From contig NZ_LFNF01000002.1 of NCBI RefSeq assembly GCF_001045445.1, positions 1,116,001 to 1,180,000 of the forward strand: a stretch of DNA of 64,000 nucleotides, read 5' to 3'. Positions 35,357 to 42,635 of this stretch are shown piece by piece; within the stretch, counting starts at the first letter, position 1, and each line of letters starts with the position of its first letter. This DNA is from Chryseobacterium sp. BLS98 (GTDB lineage Bacteria; Bacteroidota; Bacteroidia; Flavobacteriales; Weeksellaceae). The notes beneath the pieces are model-generated. The model had not been told where the DNA came from and searched no databases. It saw only the letters and a list, made by a program, of their open reading frames with translations. Made by a program: the position numbers and the translations under genes.

Positions 35357-35716
35357 TTAATAAGCTTTTTTCATATCCTGAAAAGCCCAGTCTGCCATTG
35401 CATCAATTACCGGAGCCAGTTTAAGACCGGCATTACTCAATTCATAAGTAACGTGAGGCGGTACTACAGGTTTTGCAGTTCTGATAATCAATCCATCAGC
35501 TTCCAGTTGTTTAAGATGCTGGATCAGCATTTTTTCCGTTACTTCCGGTATTGCTCTTTTTAGTTCGCTGTATCTTTTCTTTCCCGTGTAAAGATTGAAC
35601 AGGATAATCGGTTTCCAAAAGCCACCTATTTTTTCCATTACATACATTACAGGGCATTGCTCCAATACACTTTTTCTGTTTTGCTGAATCGTTGAACTTT
35701 CTTTAATTGCTGCCAT
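35357..35716 (-). CDS. HxlR-family winged-helix regulator
   Basis: 119 aa from ATG 35716; the longer open frame overlaps the divergent gene and is not HxlR-like. CPVMYVMEKIGGFWKPIILFNL (quoted in part: EKIGGFWKPIILF) is the family's opening, with the single N-terminal Cys that in YodB/HypR-type members senses electrophiles. RYSELKRAIPEVTEKML is the recognition helix region and ITYELS-like VTYELSNAG the wing. It probably represses the divergent NmrA-like gene and itself; an inverted repeat lies between them. Confidence 0.92.
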   Translation of the reverse strand: MAAIKESSTIQQNRKSVLEQCPVMYVMEKIGGFWKPIILFNLYTGKKRYSELKRAIPEVTEKMLIQHLKQLEADGLIIRTAKPVVPPHVTYELSNAGLKLAPVIDAMADWAFQDMKKAY

Positions 35717-35735
35717 GATACATACTTTAGGGTAA

Positions 35736-35757
35736 GTACTTGTATAAAAGTAAGTAC
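35736..35757. promoter_or_regulatory. Inverted repeat, candidate HxlR operator
   Basis: GTACTT - 10 nt - AAGTAC, a perfect 6-bp dyad with centre-to-centre spacing suited to a winged-helix dimer. It overlaps the -33 element (CTTG, 35739-35742) of the + strand promoter. Confidence 0.6.
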
Positions 35758-35770
35758 AAATATAACTTTG
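35739..35770 (+). promoter_or_regulatory. Flavobacterial promoter of the NmrA-like gene
   Basis: CTTG, 20 nt, then TAACTTTG (35763-35770): both elements at normal spacing. It lies 25 nt before ATG 35796. Confidence 0.6.
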
Positions 35771-35795
35771 TATCAGTAAATAAACAACATTTAAT

Positions 35796-36674
35796 ATGAA
35801 AATTATCGTAACAGGTTCTTTAGGGAATACAGCCAAACCATTAGCACAGCAATTGATTGCAGAAGGACATGATATTACAGTAATCAGCAGCAGTGAAGCA
35901 AAGAAAAGTGAAATTGAAGCTTTGGGAGCAAAAGCAGCCATCGGTTCTATTACCGATACTGATTTCCTGGTGAAAACATTTGAAGGTGCAGATGCCGTAT
36001 TTGCCATGACTCCTCCGATTATGGGTGAAACCAATATTGTAGAAAATACAGCCAGTGCAGGAAAAAATTATGCTGAAGCCGTTACAAAAGCCAACGTAAA
36101 AAAGGTTGTCATGCTAAGCAGTGTAGGTGCTGATTCTCCTGTGGAAAACGGCCCGATTAAAGGACTTCATCATATTGAAAAGATCTATAATGAACTGGAA
36201 AATACTTCTGTCACTTTTTTGAGGGCAGGTTATTTCTACATTAATTTTTTCAATGATATTCCATTAATTAAAAATGCGGGAATTATTGGTGGAAATTATC
36301 CTGATCATGTATCTATTCCATTGGTACATCCTACCGATATTGCTAAGGCAGCAGCTGAAGAACTAGTAAAAAATACAACAGGGAAAAATGTCCGTTATGT
36401 TGTAAGTGATTCGCGCGTGCCGGCAGATTTTGCAAAAATTTTAGGTTCTGCTACCGGAAATCCGGAGTTACCATGGGTGGAGTTTACAGATGAGCAGTCT
36501 TTTGAAGGAATGGTACAGGCAGGACTTCCAAAAGAAATGGCTGAGTTGTATGTGGAAATGGGCAGAGGAATGAGAACAGGTGTTGTTCAGAAGGATTTCA
36601 TTGAGCAGGGATCTCCGGTAGACGGCGAAACTAAATTAGAGGATTTCGCTAAAGAATTTGCTTCTAAGTTTTAA
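35796..36674 (+). CDS. NmrA/SDR-a-type NAD(P)H-binding oxidoreductase
   Basis: 292 aa atypical short-chain dehydrogenase. The Rossmann motif is IVTGSLGNTAKPLAQQLIAEGH (quoted in part: VTGSLGNTAKPLA), followed by VFAMTPP and VVMLSSVGAD (strand 4/5). The catalytic Tyr-x-x-x-Lys is not apparent, as in NmrA-like redox sensors and QOR2-type quinone reductases. The pairing with an HxlR regulator is typical of electrophile or quinone stress responses. Confidence 0.88.
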   Translation: MKIIVTGSLGNTAKPLAQQLIAEGHDITVISSSEAKKSEIEALGAKAAIGSITDTDFLVKTFEGADAVFAMTPPIMGETNIVENTASAGKNYAEAVTKANVKKVVMLSSVGADSPVENGPIKGLHHIEKIYNELENTSVTFLRAGYFYINFFNDIPLIKNAGIIGGNYPDHVSIPLVHPTDIAKAAAEELVKNTTGKNVRYVVSDSRVPADFAKILGSATGNPELPWVEFTDEQSFEGMVQAGLPKEMAELYVEMGRGMRTGVVQKDFIEQGSPVDGETKLEDFAKEFASKF

Positions 36675-36693
36675 TTTTGGTTTTCTATAAAAC

Positions 36694-36724
36694 AGTTTCG
36701 GCGGACCTTTGGTCCGCCGAAACT
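36694..36724. terminator. Strong bidirectional hairpin between convergent genes
   Basis: A 14-bp perfect stem, AGTTTCGGCGGACC with GGTCCGCCGAAACT, and a 3-nt loop. T-tracts are weak (TTATCTTC on +). Confidence 0.75.
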
Positions 36725-36769
36725 TTATCTTCAATAAGCTATTCAAATAAAAGAACAGCCTGAAATAAA

Positions 36770-38053
36770 TTACTTTTTTTCCTTCAAAGTTCCTTTTAAA
36801 ACTTTTATTTTCCCATCAATAGGCTGATCGATTTTTAATCCCAGGATTTCAGCAACCAAGGGATAAACATTGACATTGGAAAATTCATCCACCACTACAT
36901 TATTTCTGAACTGTGGCCCCCAGGCAAAGAAAGTAGCCTTCATTTCGGGAACCAGCCTTGGATTATAACCATGTTTTCCTACTGATGTTTTTTTTCCTTT
37001 TTCCAGGAAAATCTTAGGAGCTTTTGGAATAAGAAGGATCTGGCCTATCCTTCCGTATTGATCATCTTTAGTACCGAAATGCAGGTATTTAGGAAGTCTT
37101 TTATCTAAATATACTTCGTAATCATCTGTTTTTCCTGCTTTAAGCTCTTTGTATACCGATTGTACTTCATCAGGATTCTTGACTACCACTCTCAATAATG
37201 TCTGGGAATTATAAAAATCGAATCTGTCTTTATTAAAAAGTATGGCCGGAATTTCCAAAGGAGCTCCGCCATCTACTTTTATCATTCCATGGTCCGAAAC
37301 AAAAACGAAATTTACATTTTTCAGTTCCAGATTATTGACTTTCTGAACCAGATCTCCTATGGCACGGTCTATCAGGTGAACAGCTTCTTCTGTTTCTTTA
37401 GCCTCGGGGCCGAAGTGATGTCCGCTTCCGTCCACTTCAGGAAAGTACAGTGAAATAAAATGAGGTCTCTTATCCATCGGTAATTTCAGCCAATCGATGA
37501 CTTTATCAACCTTTTCGGAAGGTGTGAATTTTTCATGATAAGGATAATAATAGGTCGGTCTTTTCCCCCCCGCATCACTGGCAGAGCCTACCCACATCAT
37601 AGAAGCCGAGATCATTCCCTGTTTTTCAGCCAGTCCCCATAAAGGTGTTCCGCCATACCAGCTTCCGTCTTCAGCATTTTTTTTGTCGCTCATGGCATAA
37701 AACTCTTTTCTTTTGTAATCGTAGAAAAAATTATCGATCAGGCCATGATGTGAAGGATATAAACCGGTAGCCAGGCTCCAGTGGTTAGGAAATGTTATAC
37801 TTGGATAGCTGGGAATCATTGCTTTTGCCTGAACTCCTTCATTGGAAAGCTTTAAGAGGTTTTCTGCGTTGTATTTTTTAGCATAATCATAGCGGAAGCC
37901 ATCCGTTGAGATCATGATCACATAGGGTTTCGTCTGGGCATCAACACTGTTGTACCGGTTAGGAATAACGATCTGGGCGGTATCCACCGGTGCTTTCTGG
38001 GCAAAAAGTGTTAAAGAAAAAATAAGCAGTAAAAAATGCAGTCCTCGCTTCAT
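36770..38053 (-). CDS. Secreted ectonucleotide pyrophosphatase/phosphodiesterase (NPP)
   Basis: 427 aa with signal peptide (cleavage near FAQ, residue 19). Alkaline-phosphatase superfamily: ISTDGFRYDY (metal Asp51), nucleophile Thr87 in YPSITFPNHWS, EVDGSGHHFGP (second metal site Asp and His), FVSDHGM and GKHGYNP (His). It hydrolyses pyrophosphate or phosphodiester bonds of nucleotides or phospholipid head groups in the periplasm. It is not obviously in an operon with the DOMON gene, which has its own terminator between. Confidence 0.93.
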   Translation of the reverse strand: MKRGLHFLLLIFSLTLFAQKAPVDTAQIVIPNRYNSVDAQTKPYVIMISTDGFRYDYAKKYNAENLLKLSNEGVQAKAMIPSYPSITFPNHWSLATGLYPSHHGLIDNFFYDYKRKEFYAMSDKKNAEDGSWYGGTPLWGLAEKQGMISASMMWVGSASDAGGKRPTYYYPYHEKFTPSEKVDKVIDWLKLPMDKRPHFISLYFPEVDGSGHHFGPEAKETEEAVHLIDRAIGDLVQKVNNLELKNVNFVFVSDHGMIKVDGGAPLEIPAILFNKDRFDFYNSQTLLRVVVKNPDEVQSVYKELKAGKTDDYEVYLDKRLPKYLHFGTKDDQYGRIGQILLIPKAPKIFLEKGKKTSVGKHGYNPRLVPEMKATFFAWGPQFRNNVVVDEFSNVNVYPLVAEILGLKIDQPIDGKIKVLKGTLKEKK

Positions 38054-38169
38054 TATAAAAATTTTAGCAAAGTTACGGTCTAAATTTCTCCCGGAAAAGC
38101 TTATAAGATTAAAAGTATATTAAAACAGATGAAAAGTTTAAAATCAGGTTCTTTTAATTCTTTTTTAAC

Positions 38170-38197
38170 AAAAAAACACCTCCGGTTATCGGAGGTA
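38170..38197 (-). terminator. Terminator of the envelope operon
   Basis: On the - strand ACCTCCG pairs with CGGAGGT around a short loop and is followed by a run of seven T. It closes the operon that ends with the DOMON/T9SS gene. Confidence 0.88.
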
Positions 38198-38222
38198 TTA
38201 ATAAGCAATATTTTACATTTGA

Positions 38223-39008
38223 TTATTCTTTAATCAGCTTTTCATAAGTCAGGTTTCCATCTTTCAGGGTGATCTCAAAATAATAAATTCCCGGTTTCAG
38301 GTCTCCTACATTGATGGTTTCTCCGTCAGGTTTTACAGATTTTATTTTTCTTCCTGCAGATTCATAAATGTCAACAGATTTTATTTTATCTGCATTTTTA
38401 ATGGTTACGGTTTCTCTGGCCGGATTTGGATAAAGAACGACTTTATTGTTTACCGCTTCCACATCATTGGTTCCCAACACGGCAAAAGATCCGCTGGTAA
38501 CTGATGTATTAGCAGCTCCTCCATGCGGGGTTATTGTTAAACCTGCCGTTCCTGTAATTACACATTTGGCACTGATACTGGTTGCAGTAGCGTAATTAAA
38601 CTGATTGTCGTCTGCACCGTCTGCTGTTGTCATATTCCGTTCATAAGCCATTGAAACTGTGGATCCTGATATTGTTGGCGCATTGATTACCGTCCAATCC
38701 TGAGTATCAGCATCATAGACTCCGATTCCTCCCAGATGTCTGTCGACAAAGCCTTCACTACTGTACGTCAAAGCATCCGTGGGAGCTCCGGACATCCCGG
38801 AATTGGCAGCGCTTCTGAATGTAAACCCAAACCATCGGTCGGAAGGTCCCGTAAGATCCAGTCGAACTTTATTTGTTGTATTATTCAGGGTAATTTTGCC
38901 CGTTACTGTTCTTGTACCCACCGTACATGTCATAACTCCTGTGGACTTTTGCTGTGAAAAGGCTAAAAATCCTACGATTAATAGTAAAGAAGATAGTACT
39001 TTTTTCAT
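38223..39008 (-). CDS. DOMON-like protein with T9SS sorting domain
   Basis: 261 aa. Signal peptide of about 18 residues (ending FSQ). Residues about 25-165 look like a DOMON beta-sandwich, a fold that binds haem b or sugars: GPSDRWFGFTF, then VDRHLGGIGV, DTQDWTV and AYERNM. The C-terminus (about 188-261) is a T9SS type A domain (VVLYPNPARETV, IYESAGRKIKS, LKPGIYYFEI). So a putative redox or ligand-binding protein is displayed at the cell surface. Last gene of the DUF5777/cytochrome/YceI/ankyrin operon; the gap to the ankyrin gene is 2 nt. Confidence 0.78.
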   Translation of the reverse strand: MKKVLSSLLLIVGFLAFSQQKSTGVMTCTVGTRTVTGKITLNNTTNKVRLDLTGPSDRWFGFTFRSAANSGMSGAPTDALTYSSEGFVDRHLGGIGVYDADTQDWTVINAPTISGSTVSMAYERNMTTADGADDNQFNYATATSISAKCVITGTAGLTITPHGGAANTSVTSGSFAVLGTNDVEAVNNKVVLYPNPARETVTIKNADKIKSVDIYESAGRKIKSVKPDGETINVGDLKPGIYYFEITLKDGNLTYEKLIKE

Positions 39009-39010
39009 GC

Positions 39011-39538
39011 CTAATTTTTTAATAAGTTAATGATTTCGTGATTTTTAGAAAATATAGCATATTCAAATGCCGTTTTGCCTTTTTTATCGGCTAATTCTTT
39101 ATTAGCTTTACTTTTCAAAAGGCTTTCTACCAGATCTTTATCTTGAAGCTGAACGGCATATATCAACGGGGTAGTTCCGTTCGCATCTGCAAGGTTGGGA
39201 TCGGCTCCACTCGCCAGGAGTTTTTGGGTGAGAACCTTATTTCCTTTAAAAACAGCAGCGGTAAGTGCGGAGCCCTGAGCACTGCCATAATTAATATCTT
39301 TTACTTTATCCATTAAAAAATCGGCCACCTGGTCGTTGCCTCTGTAACACGCAAGAATAAGCGGGGAAAAACCATTTTCATTCGGTTTGTTGATGATATC
39401 CGGATCTTTTTTCATGAGTTCTTTCACCTCAGCTACTGTTCCGCTTCTGGCAATATCAAATATTGATTTCACTTTTTCCTGGGCAGACGTAAGAGAAAAG
39501 CCCAGGAGAAGACTTATGATGAAGATGATGTTTCTCAT
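39011..39538 (-). CDS. Periplasmic ankyrin-repeat protein
   Basis: 175 aa with signal peptide (cleavage near TSAQ, residue 19). Four to five ankyrin units follow: NGFSPLILACYRGNDQVADFL, GSALTAAVFKGNKVLTQKLLASGADPN (quoted in part: FKGNKVLTQKLLASGADPN), NGTTPLIYAVQLQDKDLVESLL and KGKTAFEYAIFSKNHEII. Periplasmic ankyrin proteins such as AnkB are linked to oxidative stress defence. Its ATG overlaps the YceI stop by 4 nt (ATGA), so translation is coupled. Confidence 0.88.
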   Translation of the reverse strand: MRNIIFIISLLLGFSLTSAQEKVKSIFDIARSGTVAEVKELMKKDPDIINKPNENGFSPLILACYRGNDQVADFLMDKVKDINYGSAQGSALTAAVFKGNKVLTQKLLASGADPNLADANGTTPLIYAVQLQDKDLVESLLKSKANKELADKKGKTAFEYAIFSKNHEIINLLKN

Positions 39539-40080
39539 TGTTTTATCATTACATAATTGTATTCTACATTAACGCTTTCAGCAATCTTTTTGGTCACCAT
39601 TTTCGGGATCGTCACCTTGTAATCGACCGGTCTTGCCACAAAGCTTCCCTGCATATATATTTTCCCGTCTTTAGCGTAAATGGAGGCTGAAGAAGAAACT
39701 GCCTTATCTACTCCATGAAAATTCAGGGTTCCCTGAACGGTATATTTCTGTGGTGAAGCGGTAAGTTTTGTTTTATCAAAATTCACCACTTTGCCTTTGA
39801 AGGTCGCTTTAGGGTATTTTGCTGTTTCTGCATAGCTTTCGTTGAAGTGCTCTTCCATTAATTTGGTTTTAAAATGGAAGTTTTTCACTGCAGAAACTGA
39901 TGCCATTTCACCGTTATCCGCATTGAGAACAACAACGTTATTGTCATCTTTAGCGTAAACATCTTCGAACAGGGGCACGGATGCCTCAAAGGTTACACTG
40001 CCTGTTTTGGAGCTGTATTTCTGGGCTGAAACAAAGCCTGTAAAGAACAGCATACCGCTTATTAATACTAATGTTTTCAT
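39535..40080 (-). CDS. YceI-family periplasmic lipid-binding protein
   Basis: 181 aa with signal peptide (ending VSAQ). The lipocalin-like YceI fold is visible: YSSKTGSVTFEASVP, then MEEHFNESYAETAKYPKATFKG (quoted in part: NESYAETAKYPKATFKG) and the late VTIPKMVTKKI with NVEYNYVMIK. YceI relatives bind isoprenoid quinones or polyprenyl chains, which fits a redox chain beside the cytochrome gene 11 nt upstream. Confidence 0.92.
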   Translation of the reverse strand: MKTLVLISGMLFFTGFVSAQKYSSKTGSVTFEASVPLFEDVYAKDDNNVVVLNADNGEMASVSAVKNFHFKTKLMEEHFNESYAETAKYPKATFKGKVVNFDKTKLTASPQKYTVQGTLNFHGVDKAVSSSASIYAKDGKIYMQGSFVARPVDYKVTIPKMVTKKIAESVNVEYNYVMIKQ

Positions 40081-40091
40081 ATCAAATATTT

Positions 40092-40433
40092 TTAATTTTC
40101 AGCAAGCCCGTCGGCTTTCCATTTTATGAAGGTGTTAATCTGGGTCTGGGATAAAGATCCGCCCTGGGGCATTTTTCCCGGATCTCCGTTAGGTCTCTGT
40201 ATCCTGTCGAGAATACCGTCAATATTGTTTTTTACATCGGTATAGGTTGTAAGGGGTTTAAAGCTTCCCGCGGAATGGCACCCGATACAGTTGTTGTCAA
40301 CAATTGATTTTACCTCGGAATTGTATTTAACAGTCACGGTGATCGGTGTCTGATCCGAAATTTCCTCATAGGTTCTGCTGTCACAAGCAGTAAACAGGGC
40401 AGCTGATGATAGTAGGTATAGTATCTTTTTCAT
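40092..40433 (-). CDS. Monohaem c-type cytochrome lipoprotein
   Basis: 113 aa from ATG 40433 (an upstream ATG at 40463 overlaps the preceding gene). Lipobox FTAC at residues 13-16. One haem site, CIGCH (about 49-53), and a distal Met in KMPQGGSLSQ (near 88), as in small planctomycete-type or high-spin c cytochromes. It would carry electrons at the periplasmic face of a membrane. It starts 1 nt after the stop of the DUF5777 gene. Confidence 0.9.
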   Translation of the reverse strand: MKKILYLLSSAALFTACDSRTYEEISDQTPITVTVKYNSEVKSIVDNNCIGCHSAGSFKPLTTYTDVKNNIDGILDRIQRPNGDPGKMPQGGSLSQTQINTFIKWKADGLAEN

Positions 40434-40434
40434 C

Positions 40435-41283
40435 TTAAAAAACTCTGTAAAGGTTAAACCCAAAGAAAATCTGTCCTTTTCCCCATTTTCCTACCGCATT
40501 GGTAAGGTATCCGATATCCGAATTGATCTGGGAATTGGTGAATAAAAGCTGGAAAACATGTCCTCCGGTTTCTATGTCCATACCCAGTGAGAGTGGATTT
40601 TTATAGAAACTATGGTTATCAAAATTCACAAAATATTCTGCATTAATAGAGATTCTTTTTGAAATTTTATAGCGCCCGCCCAAACCGGTCAGGAACTGAT
40701 TTTTGTCTTCAATAGCCGGATCGTAAAGGTTTTTATGAACGTATGAAGGGGACAGCTGCAATGAGAACTTATCATTGAATCTTCTTGAGATTAAGGCCTG
40801 CGTAAGATAGGAAAGCCTGTCACTGAACCTGAGATGGGGATAGTTATCTTTATCCAGGTCTGTATTCAGGGCCATCACATTATAACCTACAATATCTGCC
40901 GGAAAATTTTCAGTCTGCTTTGCAAGTTTATATTTTACGGTACCTTCAAATGTTTTCATATTGGTTTCCCTGGAAAGACTGACTGAAACATTGTCCGTAA
41001 TGCCATAAATGACCCCTAATTTGGTGGAAGCATCATCCAGACCGAAAAAGTTTTTAAATCCGGTGCTGATGTCTCCGAAGCGGTGGGCTACAACGATGTA
41101 CCATTCATTTTTGGCAGAGAGTTTTGTGGACTGACCTGTAACAATCTGTAAAGCTTTAAAGGCCGGCTGGGAAGTTTCTGAAGTTGTTTTAAGGGTGTCA
41201 ATATCTTTTAACAGGTCTTCTTGTGCTGAGACAAAACCTGAAGCCAATACCGACAAAAATAAGAGAGTTTTTGTCATATACAA
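40435..41283 (-). CDS. DUF5777-family outer membrane beta-barrel protein
   Basis: 282 aa (ATG 41283, or ATG 41277 which gives a neater signal peptide MTKTLLFLSV ending VSAQ). WYIVVAHRFGDISTGFKNFFGLDDAS (quoted in part: HRFGDISTGFKNFFGLD) and a series of amphipathic strands ending GFNLYRVF match DUF5777 barrels. First gene of the five-gene operon; its promoter and a Crp-type dyad lie just upstream. A role as an outer-membrane conduit for the cytochrome/YceI partners is inference. Confidence 0.88.
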   Translation of the reverse strand: MYMTKTLLFLSVLASGFVSAQEDLLKDIDTLKTTSETSQPAFKALQIVTGQSTKLSAKNEWYIVVAHRFGDISTGFKNFFGLDDASTKLGVIYGITDNVSVSLSRETNMKTFEGTVKYKLAKQTENFPADIVGYNVMALNTDLDKDNYPHLRFSDRLSYLTQALISRRFNDKFSLQLSPSYVHKNLYDPAIEDKNQFLTGLGGRYKISKRISINAEYFVNFDNHSFYKNPLSLGMDIETGGHVFQLLFTNSQINSDIGYLTNAVGKWGKGQIFFGFNLYRVF

Positions 41284-41305
41284 TTTGAATTAAATTATGA
41301 TATGA

Positions 41306-41313
41306 CAAACTTA
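41306..41313 (-). promoter_or_regulatory. TAnnTTTG -7 box of the DUF5777 operon
   Basis: Reads TAAGTTTG on the - strand, 22 nt upstream of ATG 41283. The -33 element is poor (TTTTG is 14 nt away instead of about 19), as expected for an activator-dependent promoter. Confidence 0.55.
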
Positions 41314-41335
41314 TCGAGTTATCCATTCAAAAGTA

Positions 41336-41351
41336 GGTGATAAAAGTCACC
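41336..41351. promoter_or_regulatory. Crp/Fnr-type dyad, probable activator site
   Basis: GGTGA-6 nt-TCACC, a perfect 5-bp dyad with the geometry of Crp sites (TGTGA-N6-TCACA). Its centre is about 43 bp upstream of the predicted transcription start, the classical class II activator position. Confidence 0.6.
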
Positions 41352-41363
41352 ATAGAAATTGTT

Positions 41364-41378
41364 TTTATCAATGATAAA
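41364..41378. promoter_or_regulatory. Second perfect dyad upstream of the DUF5777 operon
   Basis: TTTATCA-A-TGATAAA, 7-bp arms. It is 12 nt upstream of the GGTGA/TCACC dyad. It may be another regulator's site. Confidence 0.4.
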
Positions 41379-41403
41379 GACAAAATAATTAAAACATCAT
41401 ATA

Positions 41404-42054
41404 TTAGACGGGTCTAACATTTTCATTTACAGTTATTTTGATTCCTTCTTTGGTCTGAATAATTTCACCATCGCTTTCAATCTTTTTTAAAACTCTGCTT
41501 ACCACTTCCCTTGAAGTGCCAAGATTGTTGGCTATTTCACGGTGTGTAATCTTTAGTGGATGGTTTCCGGTAACCGCAATTTGTTGTTTGATATAATTCA
41601 GTACCCGTTTATCAAGTCTGTGAAATACGGCATCATTCACCATATTCATGACATCTGAAAAACGTTTATCGTATTCATGATAAAATATTCTGTTAATTTC
41701 CGGAAAGCGGATGAGCCAGCCATGGATGACAGAAACAGGAATCAGGATCACCTCAGATTCTTCTTCAGCAACGGCATATACCCTGCTGGTGTAATCTGTA
41801 AATATAGAAGAAAAAGTCATGAGACAGCTGTCATTAGGCCTTATATAATAATAGATAAGTTCCCGGCCGTCGTTGAGCGTGAAAACTTTTATAGAGCCTT
41901 TAACAAGAAAGGGAACATATTTGTTTTTCTGCCCTTCCCTGATTATCTCTGTTTTTGATTTTATTTCAGTAATAATTGCATTAGCATGCAATTCATTTAA
42001 AAAATCTTCCCCTAAAAAACCAAATTTTTCAAGAATGAATTGATTATTTACCAT
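41404..42054 (-). CDS. Crp/Fnr-family transcriptional regulator
   Basis: 216 aa from ATG 42054. A further ATG at 42072 lies only 2 nt from a -7 box, so the shorter form is preferred. Cyclic-nucleotide-binding-like domain (about 15-125, with GSIKVFTLNDGRELIYYYIRPNDSC quoted in part as DGRELIYYYIRP) and C-terminal HTH (about 160-200: THREIANNLGTSREVVSRVLKKIE). It has only one Cys, so it is not an iron-sulfur FNR; effector unknown. It sits just upstream of the DUF5777 operon, its likely target. Confidence 0.92.
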   Translation of the reverse strand: MVNNQFILEKFGFLGEDFLNELHANAIITEIKSKTEIIREGQKNKYVPFLVKGSIKVFTLNDGRELIYYYIRPNDSCLMTFSSIFTDYTSRVYAVAEEESEVILIPVSVIHGWLIRFPEINRIFYHEYDKRFSDVMNMVNDAVFHRLDKRVLNYIKQQIAVTGNHPLKITHREIANNLGTSREVVSRVLKKIESDGEIIQTKEGIKITVNENVRPV

Positions 42055-42073
42055 ATCTGCTATTTTTCCCAAA

Positions 42074-42081
42074 CAAATATA
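42074..42081 (-). promoter_or_regulatory. TAnnTTTG -7 box of the Crp/Fnr gene
   Basis: Reads TATATTTG on the - strand. It places the transcription start near 42067 and so decides in favour of ATG 42054 over 42072. Confidence 0.5.
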
Positions 42082-42190
42082 TAAAATTGGGCTATTGATT
42101 TCTCTATTCTTTAAGTCTTTCTACAAAAACTTAACAATCCCTTCATTCTTAATCAAGTTGTTTACTTCTTCCTATTGAATTTCGGGCAAT

Positions 42191-42220
42191 AAAAAATGCC
42201 CCAAATTGATTTGGGGCATT
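42191..42220 (-). terminator. Terminator of the DUF3467 / rpoC transcript
   Basis: An 11-bp perfect stem, AATGCCCCAAA with TTTGGGGCATT, 4-nt loop, followed on the - strand by a T-run. Confidence 0.92.
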
Positions 42221-42242
42221 GTGATTTATTTTGAAAAAAATC

Positions 42243-42548
42243 TTAAGCTTGTACGTTGTTTCCTCCTAATACGAAAGGCTCAACTTCTTTGATTTCTCCA
42301 AATTGCTGCTCATAGTTAGTGATGTTCTGTTGAAGAGCAGAAAGTACTCTCTTAGCGTGAAGAGGAGCAAGAATAATTCTTGATCTTACTTTAGCCTGTT
42401 GTACACCTGGCATTAATTGGATGAAATCTACAACGAATTCAGATGGAGAGTGGTTTACTAAAGCTAAGTTAGCATATACTCCAGCAGCTACCATTTCGTT
42501 TAATTCGATGTTGATGTTTCCGTCTTGTGGATTTTGATTGTTGTCCAT
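42243..42548 (-). CDS. DUF3467 domain-containing protein
   Basis: 101 aa, soluble. GNINIELNEMVAAGVYANLALVNHSPSEFVVDF (quoted in part: GVYANLALVNHSPSEFVVDF) and RIILAPLHAKRVLSAL match DUF3467, a small family found near rpoC in Bacteroidota and also in archaea and other phyla. Function unknown. It follows rpoC by 87 nt without an obvious terminator between, so it is probably co-transcribed. Confidence 0.93.
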   Translation of the reverse strand: MDNNQNPQDGNINIELNEMVAAGVYANLALVNHSPSEFVVDFIQLMPGVQQAKVRSRIILAPLHAKRVLSALQQNITNYEQQFGEIKEVEPFVLGGNNVQA

Positions 42549-42570
42549 TGTTATAAATTATGTTTTTTAA

Positions 42571-42627
42571 ATTCGAAATTTGAGATTGTGAAAATATAAA
42601 AATAAATTCAAACCTCAAATTTCAAAT
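42571..42627. repeat. Imperfect inverted repeat between rpoC and the DUF3467 gene
   Basis: Arms at 42571-42587 (ATTCGAAATTTGAGATT) and 42611-42627 (AACCTCAAATTTCAAAT) pair with few mismatches. No T-tract. Confidence 0.45.
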
Positions 42628-42635
42628 CATTAATT

